A stretch of 64,000 nucleotides of DNA from a virus. Below the pieces are notes generated by a model. That model was not told the DNA's origin. It saw only the letters and a list, made by a program, of their open reading frames with translations, and did no database searches. Numbering within the stretch: the first letter of the stretch is position 1; each line of letters begins with the position of its first letter. The translations under genes were made by a program, and so were the position numbers. Location of the stretch: positions 64,001 to 128,000 of IMG/VR virus record IMGVR_UViG_3300047444_000069. One strand, written 5' to 3'. Below, one piece after another: positions 56,345 through 63,916 of this stretch.

Positions 56345-57673
56345 ATGTTTAATCTCTCTGAATCAGTCAGCGCGAAGTGGAACCCGGTTCTGGACGCTGA
56401 AGGCGTGGCCCCGATCCGTGATGCACATAAGCGTGCTGTTGTCACGAAGCTGCTGGAAAACCAAGAACAGGACATGCTCAAAGAGCGTCAATCCCTGTTC
56501 GAAGATGCACCTACCAACAACATCGGCGCTGGTTCCGATTCGAACGGTATTGCTAAGTTCGACCCGATCCTGATTTCGCTCGTTCGTCGTGCGATGCCGC
56601 AACTGATGGCTTATGACCTCTGTGGCGTGCAACCGATGTCGGGTCCGACTGGCCTGATCTTCGCAATGCGTTCGAACTACGGTACGGATCGCAACATGGC
56701 AACGCGTTCAGAAGCGTTCGTGAACGAAGCTAATTCGGCATTCTCGGGCGGCGGCGCACAAGCTGGCGCGAACCCGGCTGTTCTGAATGACGGCACTCCG
56801 GGCACGTACACGCGCGGTACGGGTATTGCAACGGCGAATGCTGAAGCACTCGGTACGTCTGGCGGCGGTACGTTCGGTGAAATGAACTTCACGATCGAAA
56901 AGACCACGGTGACTGCAAAGTCGCGTGCTCTCAAGGCTGAATACACCATCGAACTCGCACAAGACTTGAAGGCTGTCCACGGTCTTGACGCTGAAGGCGA
57001 ACTCTCGAACATCCTTTCGCAAGAAATCATGTTCGAACTGAATCGTGAAGTTATCCGCACGATTTACCAAGTGGCGAAGAAGGGTTCGCTGACGACCACG
57101 ACTCCGGGCGTGTTCGACCTTGACGTGGATGCGAATGGCCGCTGGTCGGTTGAGCGCTTCAAGGGTCTTCTGTTCCAAATGGAACGTGACGCAAACGTCA
57201 TTGCACAAGACACCCGTCGCGGCAAGGGCAACTTCATCGTGTGTTCGGCTGACGTGGCTTCCGCTCTGGCGATGGCTGGCGTTCTCGACACCGGTCGTGC
57301 TCTGCAAGGCCAAGATGCTCTGCAAGTTGATGACACTGGCAACACGTTTGCTGGCGTACTCAACGGCAAGCTGAAGGTCTACATTGACCCGTACTCGGCA
57401 AACCTCGGTGCTGCTGAACAGTTCTACGTGGTTGGTTACAAGGGCGCGAATGCCTACGATGCTGGTCTGTTCTACGCACCGTACATCCCGCTGCAAATGA
57501 TGCGCGCTGTTGATCCGCAAAGCTTCCAACCCAAGATTGCGTTTAAGACTCGCTACGGCATGATTGCTAACCCGTTCGTGACCGGCGTTGACGGTCGTAC
57601 CCCGGATGCGGATGCATTCACGGCTGGACGCAATCAATATTTCAGGCGTTCGAGCGTACTCAACCTTATGTAA
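56345..57673 (+). CDS. gp23: major capsid protein, T4 gp23
   Basis: The 442-aa protein (T4: 521 aa) has ISLVRRAMPQLMAYDLCGVQ, PMSGPTGLIFAMRSNYG, and the P-domain and A-domain segments MNFTIEKTTVTAKSRALKAE, YTIELAQDLKAVHGLDAEGE, ending RRSSVLNLM. LFE at 51-53, followed by DAPTNNIGAG, fits the gp21 cleavage rule, so the mature form would start at D54. The shorter length reflects a smaller insertion domain than in T4. Confidence 0.97.
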   Translation: MFNLSESVSAKWNPVLDAEGVAPIRDAHKRAVVTKLLENQEQDMLKERQSLFEDAPTNNIGAGSDSNGIAKFDPILISLVRRAMPQLMAYDLCGVQPMSGPTGLIFAMRSNYGTDRNMATRSEAFVNEANSAFSGGGAQAGANPAVLNDGTPGTYTRGTGIATANAEALGTSGGGTFGEMNFTIEKTTVTAKSRALKAEYTIELAQDLKAVHGLDAEGELSNILSQEIMFELNREVIRTIYQVAKKGSLTTTTPGVFDLDVDANGRWSVERFKGLLFQMERDANVIAQDTRRGKGNFIVCSADVASALAMAGVLDTGRALQGQDALQVDDTGNTFAGVLNGKLKVYIDPYSANLGAAEQFYVVGYKGANAYDAGLFYAPYIPLQMMRAVDPQSFQPKIAFKTRYGMIANPFVTGVDGRTPDADAFTAGRNQYFRRSSVLNLM

Positions 57674-57683
57674 TAAAAAATCG

Positions 57684-57717
57684 CCGGTTCTTCGAATTAA
57701 ATTTCATCAAGAACCGG
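57684..57717 (+). terminator. hairpin after gp23 (probable first terminator)
   Basis: CCGGTTCTT (57684-57692) pairs with AAGAACCGG (57709-57717). It is followed by a weak T-rich stretch (TTGTTTG). Confidence 0.6.
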
Positions 57718-57777
57718 TTGTTTGAAATTACCAAGTTTGAGACAAGAATTACAATAAGAAATATCTGTTGTGCTTTG

Positions 57778-57800
57778 GACCCGCTTCGGCGGGTCTTTTT
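57778..57800 (+). terminator. rho-independent terminator after gp23
   Basis: GACCCGC (57778-57784), tetraloop TTCG, GCGGGTC (57789-57795), then TTTTT. This is a textbook terminator that isolates the capsid gene from the GIY-YIG gene downstream. Confidence 0.92.
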
Positions 57801-57814
57801 GTTTGTGGACGAAG

Positions 57815-57843
57815 TTGACATGTTCTGAACCTTGATGTACAAT
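57815..57843 (+). promoter_or_regulatory. sigma70 early promoter for GIY-YIG gene 4
   Basis: TTGACA, 17 bases, TACAAT: a perfect -35 and five of six at -10, 30 bases before the ATG at 57873. This differs from GIY-YIG genes 1 to 3, which have late promoters. Confidence 0.85.
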
Positions 57844-57872
57844 AACAACATTGAGTCAAAATTCGAACAACA

Positions 57873-58730
57873 ATGAAAACGTACACCATCTACCGCATCA
57901 CCAACCGTGTAAACGGCAAGGTCTATATCGGCTTCACATCACTCGCCCCTCACAGGCGTCTCAATCAACATCGTCAGTACGCATTCACCACGAACCGCAA
58001 GGGCAAGCTGTTGTACTCGGCAATTGAAAAATATGGCCCGGATGCGTTCGACTATGATGTCATCTACCAATCTCGGGACCGGGAACACTGTCTCGCGATG
58101 GAAGCATCCTTCATCATCGAATACAAGGCGTTCGTGGACCTTCCTGATGCGTGGGGATACAACCTCACCACTGGTGGTAGCCAAGCCGTCAAGTCTGCTG
58201 CATCCATCGCTGCACAGAAGGCGAAGATGACTGGCCGCAAACATACACCGGAACATAACGCGGCGAAGTCGAAGGGTTTGACCGGTGTGGCAAATGCGAT
58301 GTACGGGAAGAAAGGTGCTGATCATCCCTTCTTTGGCCGCAAGCACTCCGAAGAATCGCGCGAGAAAATGCGCGAGATTCAGTTAAAGGTCGCGAAACGC
58401 GGTAAGGATCATCCGTGCTATGGTACAAAGCAGACCGAACTCAACAAGCAACGGACGCGCGAAGCGAACAAGAAGACCTACCATCTGGACTTCAATGGTC
58501 AGAAGTTCGTTACGGATGATCTACCAGACTTCGCCGGTCGCAACGGTTTCAACAAGGACACCATCCGCAACTATTCGCGCCGTGGTGATCGTCTCAAAGG
58601 TTGGATCATCGAGTACACGGTATCGGCCACTGGCGAGAAATATGTTTATGGCACGGTTCAGAAGGATTATTGCGCTAGGGACACCAAGGGCCCGGCAGTT
58701 CTCACGATTCCGTCAATCAGGGCTAAATAG
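57873..58730 (+). CDS. GIY-YIG homing endonuclease 4 (after gp23)
   Basis: The 285-aa protein begins MKTYTIYRITNRVNGKVYIG. HRRLNQHRQ and AMEASFIIEYK carry the catalytic arginine and glutamate. NUMOD3-like repeats follow (GRKHTPEHNAAKS, GRKHSEESREKMR, GTKQTELNKQRTR). The C-terminal DNA-binding part (FVTDDLPDFAGRNGFNKDT) is diverged from those of the other three genes. Its early promoter suggests expression before capsid genes, so it may act on incoming DNA of a co-infecting phage. Confidence 0.9.
   Translation: MKTYTIYRITNRVNGKVYIGFTSLAPHRRLNQHRQYAFTTNRKGKLLYSAIEKYGPDAFDYDVIYQSRDREHCLAMEASFIIEYKAFVDLPDAWGYNLTTGGSQAVKSAASIAAQKAKMTGRKHTPEHNAAKSKGLTGVANAMYGKKGADHPFFGRKHSEESREKMREIQLKVAKRGKDHPCYGTKQTELNKQRTREANKKTYHLDFNGQKFVTDDLPDFAGRNGFNKDTIRNYSRRGDRLKGWIIEYTVSATGEKYVYGTVQKDYCARDTKGPAVLTIPSIRAK
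58723..58729 (+). promoter_or_regulatory. late promoter for the tube paralogue
   Basis: CTAAATAGTTC overlaps the TAG stop of the GIY-YIG gene and lies 29 bases before the ATG at 58758, with a start expected near 58735. Confidence 0.7.
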
Positions 58731-58757
58731 TTCACCACAACTATACCCTGTCGAATC

Positions 58758-59300
58758 ATGGCTGCTGACATCGCTTCCTACAATCGCCCACAATTGGGCC
58801 TGAAGCCACAACACTTCTACTTCAACGTGCCGATGCTGGCCGATGTGACGTTCTCTGTCCAGACGGCTGTGGTCCCCTCAGTGACCCTTGGTGTGGCATC
58901 GTATGACAACCCGATGCAGGAGATTCAGCTTCCGGGCGAAAAGTTGAAGTACGAACCGTTGCGCCTGACCCTGATGATGGACGAAGAATTCCGCACTTAC
59001 ACGCAATTGTATGGCTGGATGCGTGACCTCGCCTTCCCGGACAACCGGCCTGATCTGGCATCCAAGGCATGGTTCAATAACATGCGCCCGCCGATGGGCG
59101 ATGACGCTTCGATGCCGATGACCAATTGCAACCTACTGGTCAATGATTCGAACAACAACACCATCGTCACATTCAACTTCCGTCACGCGTTCCCGATCTA
59201 TGTTGGGGAACTTCAGTTCGACACTACGGAAGACGGTTCGAACTTCATCAAGTACGATGTTGAATTCGCCTACACCTACTTCACTGTCGATACGCCCTGA
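58758..59300 (+). CDS. tail-tube-like protein, second copy (gp19/gp54-like)
   Basis: The 180-aa protein contains LKPQHFYFNVPMLADVTFSV, EIQLPGEKLKYEPLRLTLMM and DEEFRTYTQLYGWMRDLAFP, which follow the tail-tube fold pattern. It is diverged from gp19 at 50888. Candidates are the tube initiator (T4 gp54-like) or a second tube protein, as described for some non-enteric T4-like phages. It has its own late promoter and lies just before uvsY. Confidence 0.75.
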   Translation: MAADIASYNRPQLGLKPQHFYFNVPMLADVTFSVQTAVVPSVTLGVASYDNPMQEIQLPGEKLKYEPLRLTLMMDEEFRTYTQLYGWMRDLAFPDNRPDLASKAWFNNMRPPMGDDASMPMTNCNLLVNDSNNNTIVTFNFRHAFPIYVGELQFDTTEDGSNFIKYDVEFAYTYFTVDTP

Positions 59301-59301
59301 C

Positions 59302-59330
59302 TTGACACAGACTCCCAAACGTGTTAGAAT
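59302..59330 (+). promoter_or_regulatory. sigma70 early promoter for uvsY
   Basis: TTGACA, 17 bases, TAGAAT, with TGT before the -10 and the segment CCCAAACGTG in the spacer, shared with 18727-18755. It lies 28 bases before the ATG. Confidence 0.85.
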
Positions 59331-59357
59331 GCGCGAGTAGTCAACTGAAATAATACG

Positions 59358-59798
59358 ATGAAACTCGATGAAGTCAATGAGGAATGGGAAAAAGATGCCA
59401 AGATCGACCCGACCAATCTAGGGTATGAGTCGATCCAGAACCCCATCCTGCACAGCAAGTATCTCACCAAGCTGTCCCACGTTCGGCTGCTGGTCCGCAA
59501 GTCTGAATCCGATTACCTGACGATGCGCAAGGACAAGTACCGCTACTTCCGTGGCGAACTCACCCGCGATGAACTGAAAGAACATGGCTGGCAGCAGTAT
59601 CAAGGTCGGGTTCCTCTGAAGTCAGAGATGGACGAATTCTTGTCTACGGATGCAGACATGATCCGACTGACAAACAAGCTGGAATACCTGAAGACCATTC
59701 AGTACACGCTCGAACAGATCATGAAGGCAATCTCGTCTCGCGGATGGGAAATCAAGGCCGCGATTGAGTGGGAGAAGCTTCGCAACGGCGTGGTCTGA
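59358..59798 (+). CDS. uvsY: recombination mediator UvsY
   Basis: The 146-aa length is close to T4 UvsY (137 aa). MKLDEVNEEWEKDAKIDPTN, LHSKYLTKLSHVRLLVRKSE, KYRYFRGELTRDELKEHGW and the C-terminal EQIMKAISSRGWEIKAAIEW match UvsY. It helps load the UvsX recombinase on single-stranded DNA coated by gp32, for recombination-dependent replication. It is an early gene with a strong promoter inside a late region. Confidence 0.93.
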   Translation: MKLDEVNEEWEKDAKIDPTNLGYESIQNPILHSKYLTKLSHVRLLVRKSESDYLTMRKDKYRYFRGELTRDELKEHGWQQYQGRVPLKSEMDEFLSTDADMIRLTNKLEYLKTIQYTLEQIMKAISSRGWEIKAAIEWEKLRNGVV

Positions 59799-59824
59799 CA
59801 GATGTGTGTGATATGTAACACAAC

Positions 59825-59861
59825 AAAACCCCGACAAGTCATTGATTTTGTTGGGGTTTTT
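59825..59861 (+). terminator. rho-independent terminator after uvsY
   Basis: AACCCC-g-ACAA pairs with TTGT-t-GGGGTT, followed by TTT. It isolates uvsY. Confidence 0.82.
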
Positions 59862-59983
59862 GTTTTAGTGTGTTTTGTCAAGATTGTTTGTGTGTATAAC
59901 TGTTGACTTTGTATCCCGGAATCGGTAAGCTTGGGACCAAGTAGCCAACCTTGGCTTCCCAGAAAACTGACGGAGAAAGTGTC

Positions 59984-60841
59984 ATGGCAACCACACATAA
60001 AAATGAGCCGAAGTCGAACGGCAAGAACACAGTACTGCGCCCGCTGAACATCGTGACCCGGACGGCTGGTGGAGCGACAGCAGTAAGCGCAACACCCGAA
60101 CAACGTCCCCTGATCATTCGTCGCGGACGCCGACAAGTCACCGAAGCGGCGGCGAAGAAGATCAACGCACAGGCCGAAGCCGCCCAAAAACGGGCGAATG
60201 CACTGGCCGAACGTGCGCAACGACAAGCTACGCTGGCGGCAGAGAAGCAAGCCGAAGCGGATCGACTGGTGCAAGAAGCGGCGGATCGTGATCGAACCGA
60301 ACGGGAACGCGTGCAGCGTGAACAGGAGGAACGTGCGGCCATGCAGCGCGATAGCGTCTCGGCCTCGGGTTCCAAGACGGTTCCGGTAGTCGTGATGACG
60401 CCGGAAATCGACGCCACGATAAAGAAGATGACCAAGGACTTCGACCGGTTCTTCGGCGAAGTCGAAGAAAAGTATGGAATCAAGTTCCACTTTTCTTCGA
60501 CGGAGAATGTTCCGGGCGAACCGACTTTGGTCAAGCGTGGCTTCATCTCTGCCCGTCTGCGCGGTGATCTGCCAGTCGAAAAGAAGTCGATCAGCGTGCC
60601 GACCACGGACCTCGCTGCACAGCGTAGCGAACTGCGCTGGATGAAGCATTATCGGGATGTGAACCTTCCGCAAAACTGGCTGAACAAGGAAATTCACATC
60701 AAGGAAGACCCGAACACGTACATCATCGCCGGTCTGCGTGGCAAGGCACATCACATCGTGCTGCGCAACAAGGAATCGGGCGACACCTTCACGGTGCCGA
60801 ACGAGAACTTCAAGAAGATGCTGGATAAAAGCGTTGCATAA
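59984..60841 (+). CDS. coiled-coil protein, unknown
   Basis: I start at ATG 59984, which has GGAGAAAGTGTC as Shine-Dalgarno; a TTG at 59951 is upstream. This gives 285 aa. The N-terminal half includes a long coiled coil with A, E, K and R (AAAKKINAQAEAAQKRANAL to QREQEERAAMQRD). The C-terminal half is a mixed domain (DFDRFFGEVEEKYGIKFHFS, LRGKAHHIVLRNKESGDTF). No family was recognised. It has a terminator on each side, so it is its own unit. Confidence 0.7.
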   Translation: MATTHKNEPKSNGKNTVLRPLNIVTRTAGGATAVSATPEQRPLIIRRGRRQVTEAAAKKINAQAEAAQKRANALAERAQRQATLAAEKQAEADRLVQEAADRDRTERERVQREQEERAAMQRDSVSASGSKTVPVVVMTPEIDATIKKMTKDFDRFFGEVEEKYGIKFHFSSTENVPGEPTLVKRGFISARLRGDLPVEKKSISVPTTDLAAQRSELRWMKHYRDVNLPQNWLNKEIHIKEDPNTYIIAGLRGKAHHIVLRNKESGDTFTVPNENFKKMLDKSVA

Positions 60842-60920
60842 CTTCTAACTATCAGGGTATTCTTCTGATGTGGGTTGGCCCTGAACCGGCCCACATCGAA
60901 ACGTCCCAGATGTAAGCTTG

Positions 60921-60957
60921 CGGCGCGATTGGTTCCCCTTTCGCGCCGTTTCTTTTT
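60921..60957 (+). terminator. rho-independent terminator
   Basis: CGGCGCGA (60921-60928) pairs with TCGCGCCG (60941-60948), followed by TTTCTTTTT. A second hairpin GATGTGGG..CCCACATC lies before it (about 60867-60898). Confidence 0.85.
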
Positions 60958-60961
60958 GCTC

Positions 60962-60968
60962 ATAAATA
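60962..60968 (+). promoter_or_regulatory. late promoter for the ADP-ribosyltransferase array
   Basis: ATAAATATTGAC is 33 bases before ATG 60995, with a start expected near 60974. All array genes overlap, so this promoter should serve the whole group. Confidence 0.72.
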
Positions 60969-60994
60969 TTGACAAATCCATCATGGGGTGCTAG

Positions 60995-61786
60995 ATGCTC
61001 AACTTTAAAGAATTCGTGACCGAACAAGAGAACACCGTCGAACAAGGCGTCATGGTGAATGGTGTTCCCAATGTCCTGATCGAAAAGGGCGTCAAGCAAG
61101 GCTTCATCGACAAGAATGGCCTACCCTGTGTCTTGATCGATAAACCCCGGCGCAAGGGGCTACAAGAGGACGCAACGGGGTTTCCCAAGTGGACCAATGT
61201 CAACGACAATGCACATCTCGGGGACCGCACGGCGAAGGTTCATGAGACGCTTGTGACCCATGACAAGCACAATGAGGCTGACACGGAACATCTGCGTCGA
61301 TACAGCGATGATTCGACACAACTAAACCGTACCCTGTTCAAAGATCATAGGTATGGGCGCGAGACGGATCAACACGTTGGCGAGCATGACACCAAGGGCA
61401 TCGATGCAGCGGTCAACCGCAACAAGCTGAAGCACGATCTTCATGTCTACTCGGGTGTTGGCTTTCACCCCGGTCAGATGGCTGCGCGTCATCCAGAAGG
61501 TCATGTGCATTTGGCGGCATACACATCAACGTCAATTGATAAACACACGGCAATGGACTTTGCTGGTGATGACGAAGACGGGACACAACACATCATTCAC
61601 TTCCACCTGAAGAAAGGTCAGAAGGGAAAGTACATGGCCCCACACGCAAGTCCTGATGTTCAACACGAACATGAATTCTTGCTCCCGCGTCGGACTATCG
61701 CAAAGATTCATCCCGAACCTACCGTGCATCGTTCTGGCGGTCAGGACTACCATATTTGGCACGCACACGTACTTGATAACAAATGA
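60995..61786 (+). CDS. ADP-ribosyltransferase-like protein 1, packaged type
   Basis: The 263-aa protein starts MLNFKEFVTEQENT, similar to T4 internal-protein capsid-targeting peptides, with FVTE as a likely gp21 site. A linker repeats GVPNVLIEKG and GLPCVLIDKP. The catalytic domain has HVYSGVGFHPG (Y152, S153), the STS motif YTSTSID (S178-T179-S180) and the ExE motif EHEFLLPR (E225, E227), followed by KIHPEP and IWHAHVL. This is the layout of Alt/VIP2-type transferases, which modify host RNA polymerase in T4. The usual arginine of the first motif is replaced by serine. Confidence 0.8.
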   Translation: MLNFKEFVTEQENTVEQGVMVNGVPNVLIEKGVKQGFIDKNGLPCVLIDKPRRKGLQEDATGFPKWTNVNDNAHLGDRTAKVHETLVTHDKHNEADTEHLRRYSDDSTQLNRTLFKDHRYGRETDQHVGEHDTKGIDAAVNRNKLKHDLHVYSGVGFHPGQMAARHPEGHVHLAAYTSTSIDKHTAMDFAGDDEDGTQHIIHFHLKKGQKGKYMAPHASPDVQHEHEFLLPRRTIAKIHPEPTVHRSGGQDYHIWHAHVLDNK

Positions 61787-62460
61787 AGACGTTCTCGGAA
61801 TTCAAACAACATCTGATCACTGAGGCACAGGCCACAGAAGACCTGAAGCAGATGACCTTCTATCACGGCACGACCAACCGCGAAGCGGCATTAGGCATCG
61901 CCAAAAACGGCATTCAACCGGGTGTCACCAAAGAGACGAAGGGAAAGAATGGCATGATGACTCCGGTCGTCGGCAAGACCTATGCAACCCCACACATCGG
62001 CTATGCTCAGACATACGCACTCGGTGGCGCTGTTGCGGGGTCAAAGACTGGTGCAGATCACCTGAAAAAATATCATGGGGACCACGGTTATGTATTTGCC
62101 GTTCATGGTCACGAACTCGGCCACGTTGACCCTGACGAAGATAGCGTCGGGGAAGCGGTCTATCATCGGAAACACGGCTGGCTTAATCGATTGGCGCAAC
62201 AACATCTTACTGACGGACAGCAACGCCGCATCAAAGATGGTGAATATGCAGAATTCGCCAGATCGGGGAAGAAACTAGTCAAGAAGATGTCTGACCATGA
62301 GAAGCTTGATGTGATCCGTGGCGGCGCACATATCGCACACGAAGGACCACTGAAACCTCACTCTGTTTATCGCATCCATCGAGACAAAATACCCATGCTG
62401 AAGGATGACGGTTCAAACTTCTTCGATCATGCAGAGAAGATCGATCCGAAGGACATCTGA
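61783..62460 (+). CDS. ADP-ribosyltransferase-fold protein 2, H-Y-E (KptA/PARP-like) type
   Basis: The 225-aa protein starts MKTFSEFKQHLITEAQ, with a capsid-targeting peptide and a gp21-type LITE site. The domain begins FYHGTTNREAALGIAKNGIQ (H28), has KTYATPHIGYAQTYALGG and a glutamate in VDPDEDSVGEAV. The H-Y-E order fits diphtheria-toxin/PARP/KptA-like transferases rather than the R-S-E type of its neighbours. Alternatively it might be a DUF3990-like member of the same fold. It overlaps both neighbours by four bases or fewer. Confidence 0.65.
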   Translation: MKTFSEFKQHLITEAQATEDLKQMTFYHGTTNREAALGIAKNGIQPGVTKETKGKNGMMTPVVGKTYATPHIGYAQTYALGGAVAGSKTGADHLKKYHGDHGYVFAVHGHELGHVDPDEDSVGEAVYHRKHGWLNRLAQQHLTDGQQRRIKDGEYAEFARSGKKLVKKMSDHEKLDVIRGGAHIAHEGPLKPHSVYRIHRDKIPMLKDDGSNFFDHAEKIDPKDI

Positions 62461-63119
62461 TGAAGACGTTCAAACAAATGTTCGGAGACGTTGGTGCGTT
62501 ACCCTCGCATCCACACGTCTCCGAATGGGTCAACAAGCACGACAATGCACATCTGGGTAAGGATGAAGACGCAGTAGGCAAGAAGCTGATCAAGGCTGAT
62601 GTCACTCACGGTCATGACCGCGTTCCCCTGCACACGTACACGCGCGATTCAACGAACCTGAATAGTGCCCTGTATCGTGCGCATCGAGACTCACAGCCAC
62701 ATCCAGAAAAGGTAGGACTCCATACGACCTCTGCGCTGGATACAGCAGTCAACAGGAACTCCCTGTCTCACGATCTACATCTGTACTCAGGCGTGAAGTT
62801 CCATCCGGGCCATGAGGCTACAAAGCATCCAGAAGGTCATGTTCATCTTCCGGCCTTCACGTCCACGACTCTCGATAAGTCAGAGGCACGTTGGTTCTCG
62901 CGGGCAGATGATAGCGGCCACGAACACATTCTTCACATCCATGCGCACGCCGGGACCAAGGGCAAGTATGTCGATCACATCAGCGAGAATGATGGCGAGA
63001 AGGAATTCATTCTGCCTCGCAACACGACACTGAAGGTACACCCTTCCCCGTCCAAGTACACCAACAATAGCGGCAATACAACCCATGTATGGCACGCCAC
63101 AATTCATCACCAAGAATGA
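62460..63119 (+). CDS. ADP-ribosyltransferase-like protein 3
   Basis: The 219-aa protein starts MKTFKQMFGDVGALPSHP; the targeting start is present, but no (L/I)xE site follows directly. The shared domain has DNAHLG, LDTAVNRNSLSHDLHLYSGV, FTSTTLD (STT motif) and EKEFILPRNTTLKVHP (ExE). The motif I arginine is again serine. It is a close paralogue of proteins 1 and 4 and may have lost or changed packaging. Confidence 0.78.
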   Translation: MKTFKQMFGDVGALPSHPHVSEWVNKHDNAHLGKDEDAVGKKLIKADVTHGHDRVPLHTYTRDSTNLNSALYRAHRDSQPHPEKVGLHTTSALDTAVNRNSLSHDLHLYSGVKFHPGHEATKHPEGHVHLPAFTSTTLDKSEARWFSRADDSGHEHILHIHAHAGTKGKYVDHISENDGEKEFILPRNTTLKVHPSPSKYTNNSGNTTHVWHATIHHQE

Positions 63120-63916
63120 AAACGTTCAAGCAATTTATTTTGGAGTCCTGTGATCATGGCATGAAGGATGGCTTGCCATGTGCGGTCGTTCTGCGTCCCG
63201 ATCATCTGACCGAAGAAGACCATCGCATGGCGAAGTGGTCGCTGGATCATTCGGCCAATGCACATCTGGGTAGCACGAAGATGAAGCAAGGTGATGCGCT
63301 GGCATGGGACCATCCGATCAGCCCGGAAGATCGACAGCATCTTCATCGTTACACCAAGTCGAGTAATTCGCTGAACAGTGAACTCTTTCGACGGCATGTA
63401 GAAGATCACCCGGAACCGAACCCGGCATCAGTCCCGACCAAAGGTGGAGATAGTCATCATGACGTTGCGGCGCTTGATAAGGCCGTCAGTCACCCGCTGA
63501 AGCGAGACGTACACGTTTACTCTGGTGTGCGATTCAACCCCGGCCAAGTGGCTTCTCGTCATCCTGAAGGGCATATTCACCTTCCGGCCTACACGTCTAC
63601 TTCACTGGATCGCGGTGTCGCCAACCAGTTCGCGGACTCTGGTCACATCCTTCATGTCCATCTGAAGGCCGGTGACAAGGCTCGATACCTCGGCGCTGAC
63701 TCACACTACACGCATGAGAAGGAAGTCCTGTTGCCCCGGCATACGACGCTGAAGGTCCATCCAGAACCGACCAAGGTGAAGGAAGAAGGCGGAAACACGG
63801 TCCATGTCTGGCACGCGCATGTGGTCCATCAGGCGCACCCGGATGACATCAAGCCTGTTGGTAAGGCCAAGAAGCCGAAAAACCGATCACTTGATACCAC
63901 GGTGACAGACGTATGA
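63116..63916 (+). CDS. ADP-ribosyltransferase-like protein 4
   Basis: The ATG at 63116 overlaps the previous stop (ATGA) and gives 266 aa. The N-terminus MKTFKQFILESCDHGMKDGL has FILE as a likely gp21 site, and shares GLPCAVVL with protein 1. The catalytic domain shows SANAHLG, DVHVYSGVRFNPG, YTSTSLD, EKEVLLPRHTTLKVHPEP and VWHAHVV. It has a basic C-terminal tail (VGKAKKPKNRS). The last codons overlap the next gene. Confidence 0.8.
   Translation: MKTFKQFILESCDHGMKDGLPCAVVLRPDHLTEEDHRMAKWSLDHSANAHLGSTKMKQGDALAWDHPISPEDRQHLHRYTKSSNSLNSELFRRHVEDHPEPNPASVPTKGGDSHHDVAALDKAVSHPLKRDVHVYSGVRFNPGQVASRHPEGHIHLPAYTSTSLDRGVANQFADSGHILHVHLKAGDKARYLGADSHYTHEKEVLLPRHTTLKVHPEPTKVKEEGGNTVHVWHAHVVHQAHPDDIKPVGKAKKPKNRSLDTTVTDV

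Noticed and set aside
59904-59932. TTGACT-17-TAAGCT as a promoter for the coiled-coil gene at 59984
   Set aside because: The -10 matches only three of six bases; I cannot support it, so the promoter of that gene remains unknown.
59699-60754. 351-codon open frame on the minus strand
   Set aside because: It is antisense to uvsY and the coiled-coil gene, crosses two terminators, and has the skewed composition of a shadow frame.
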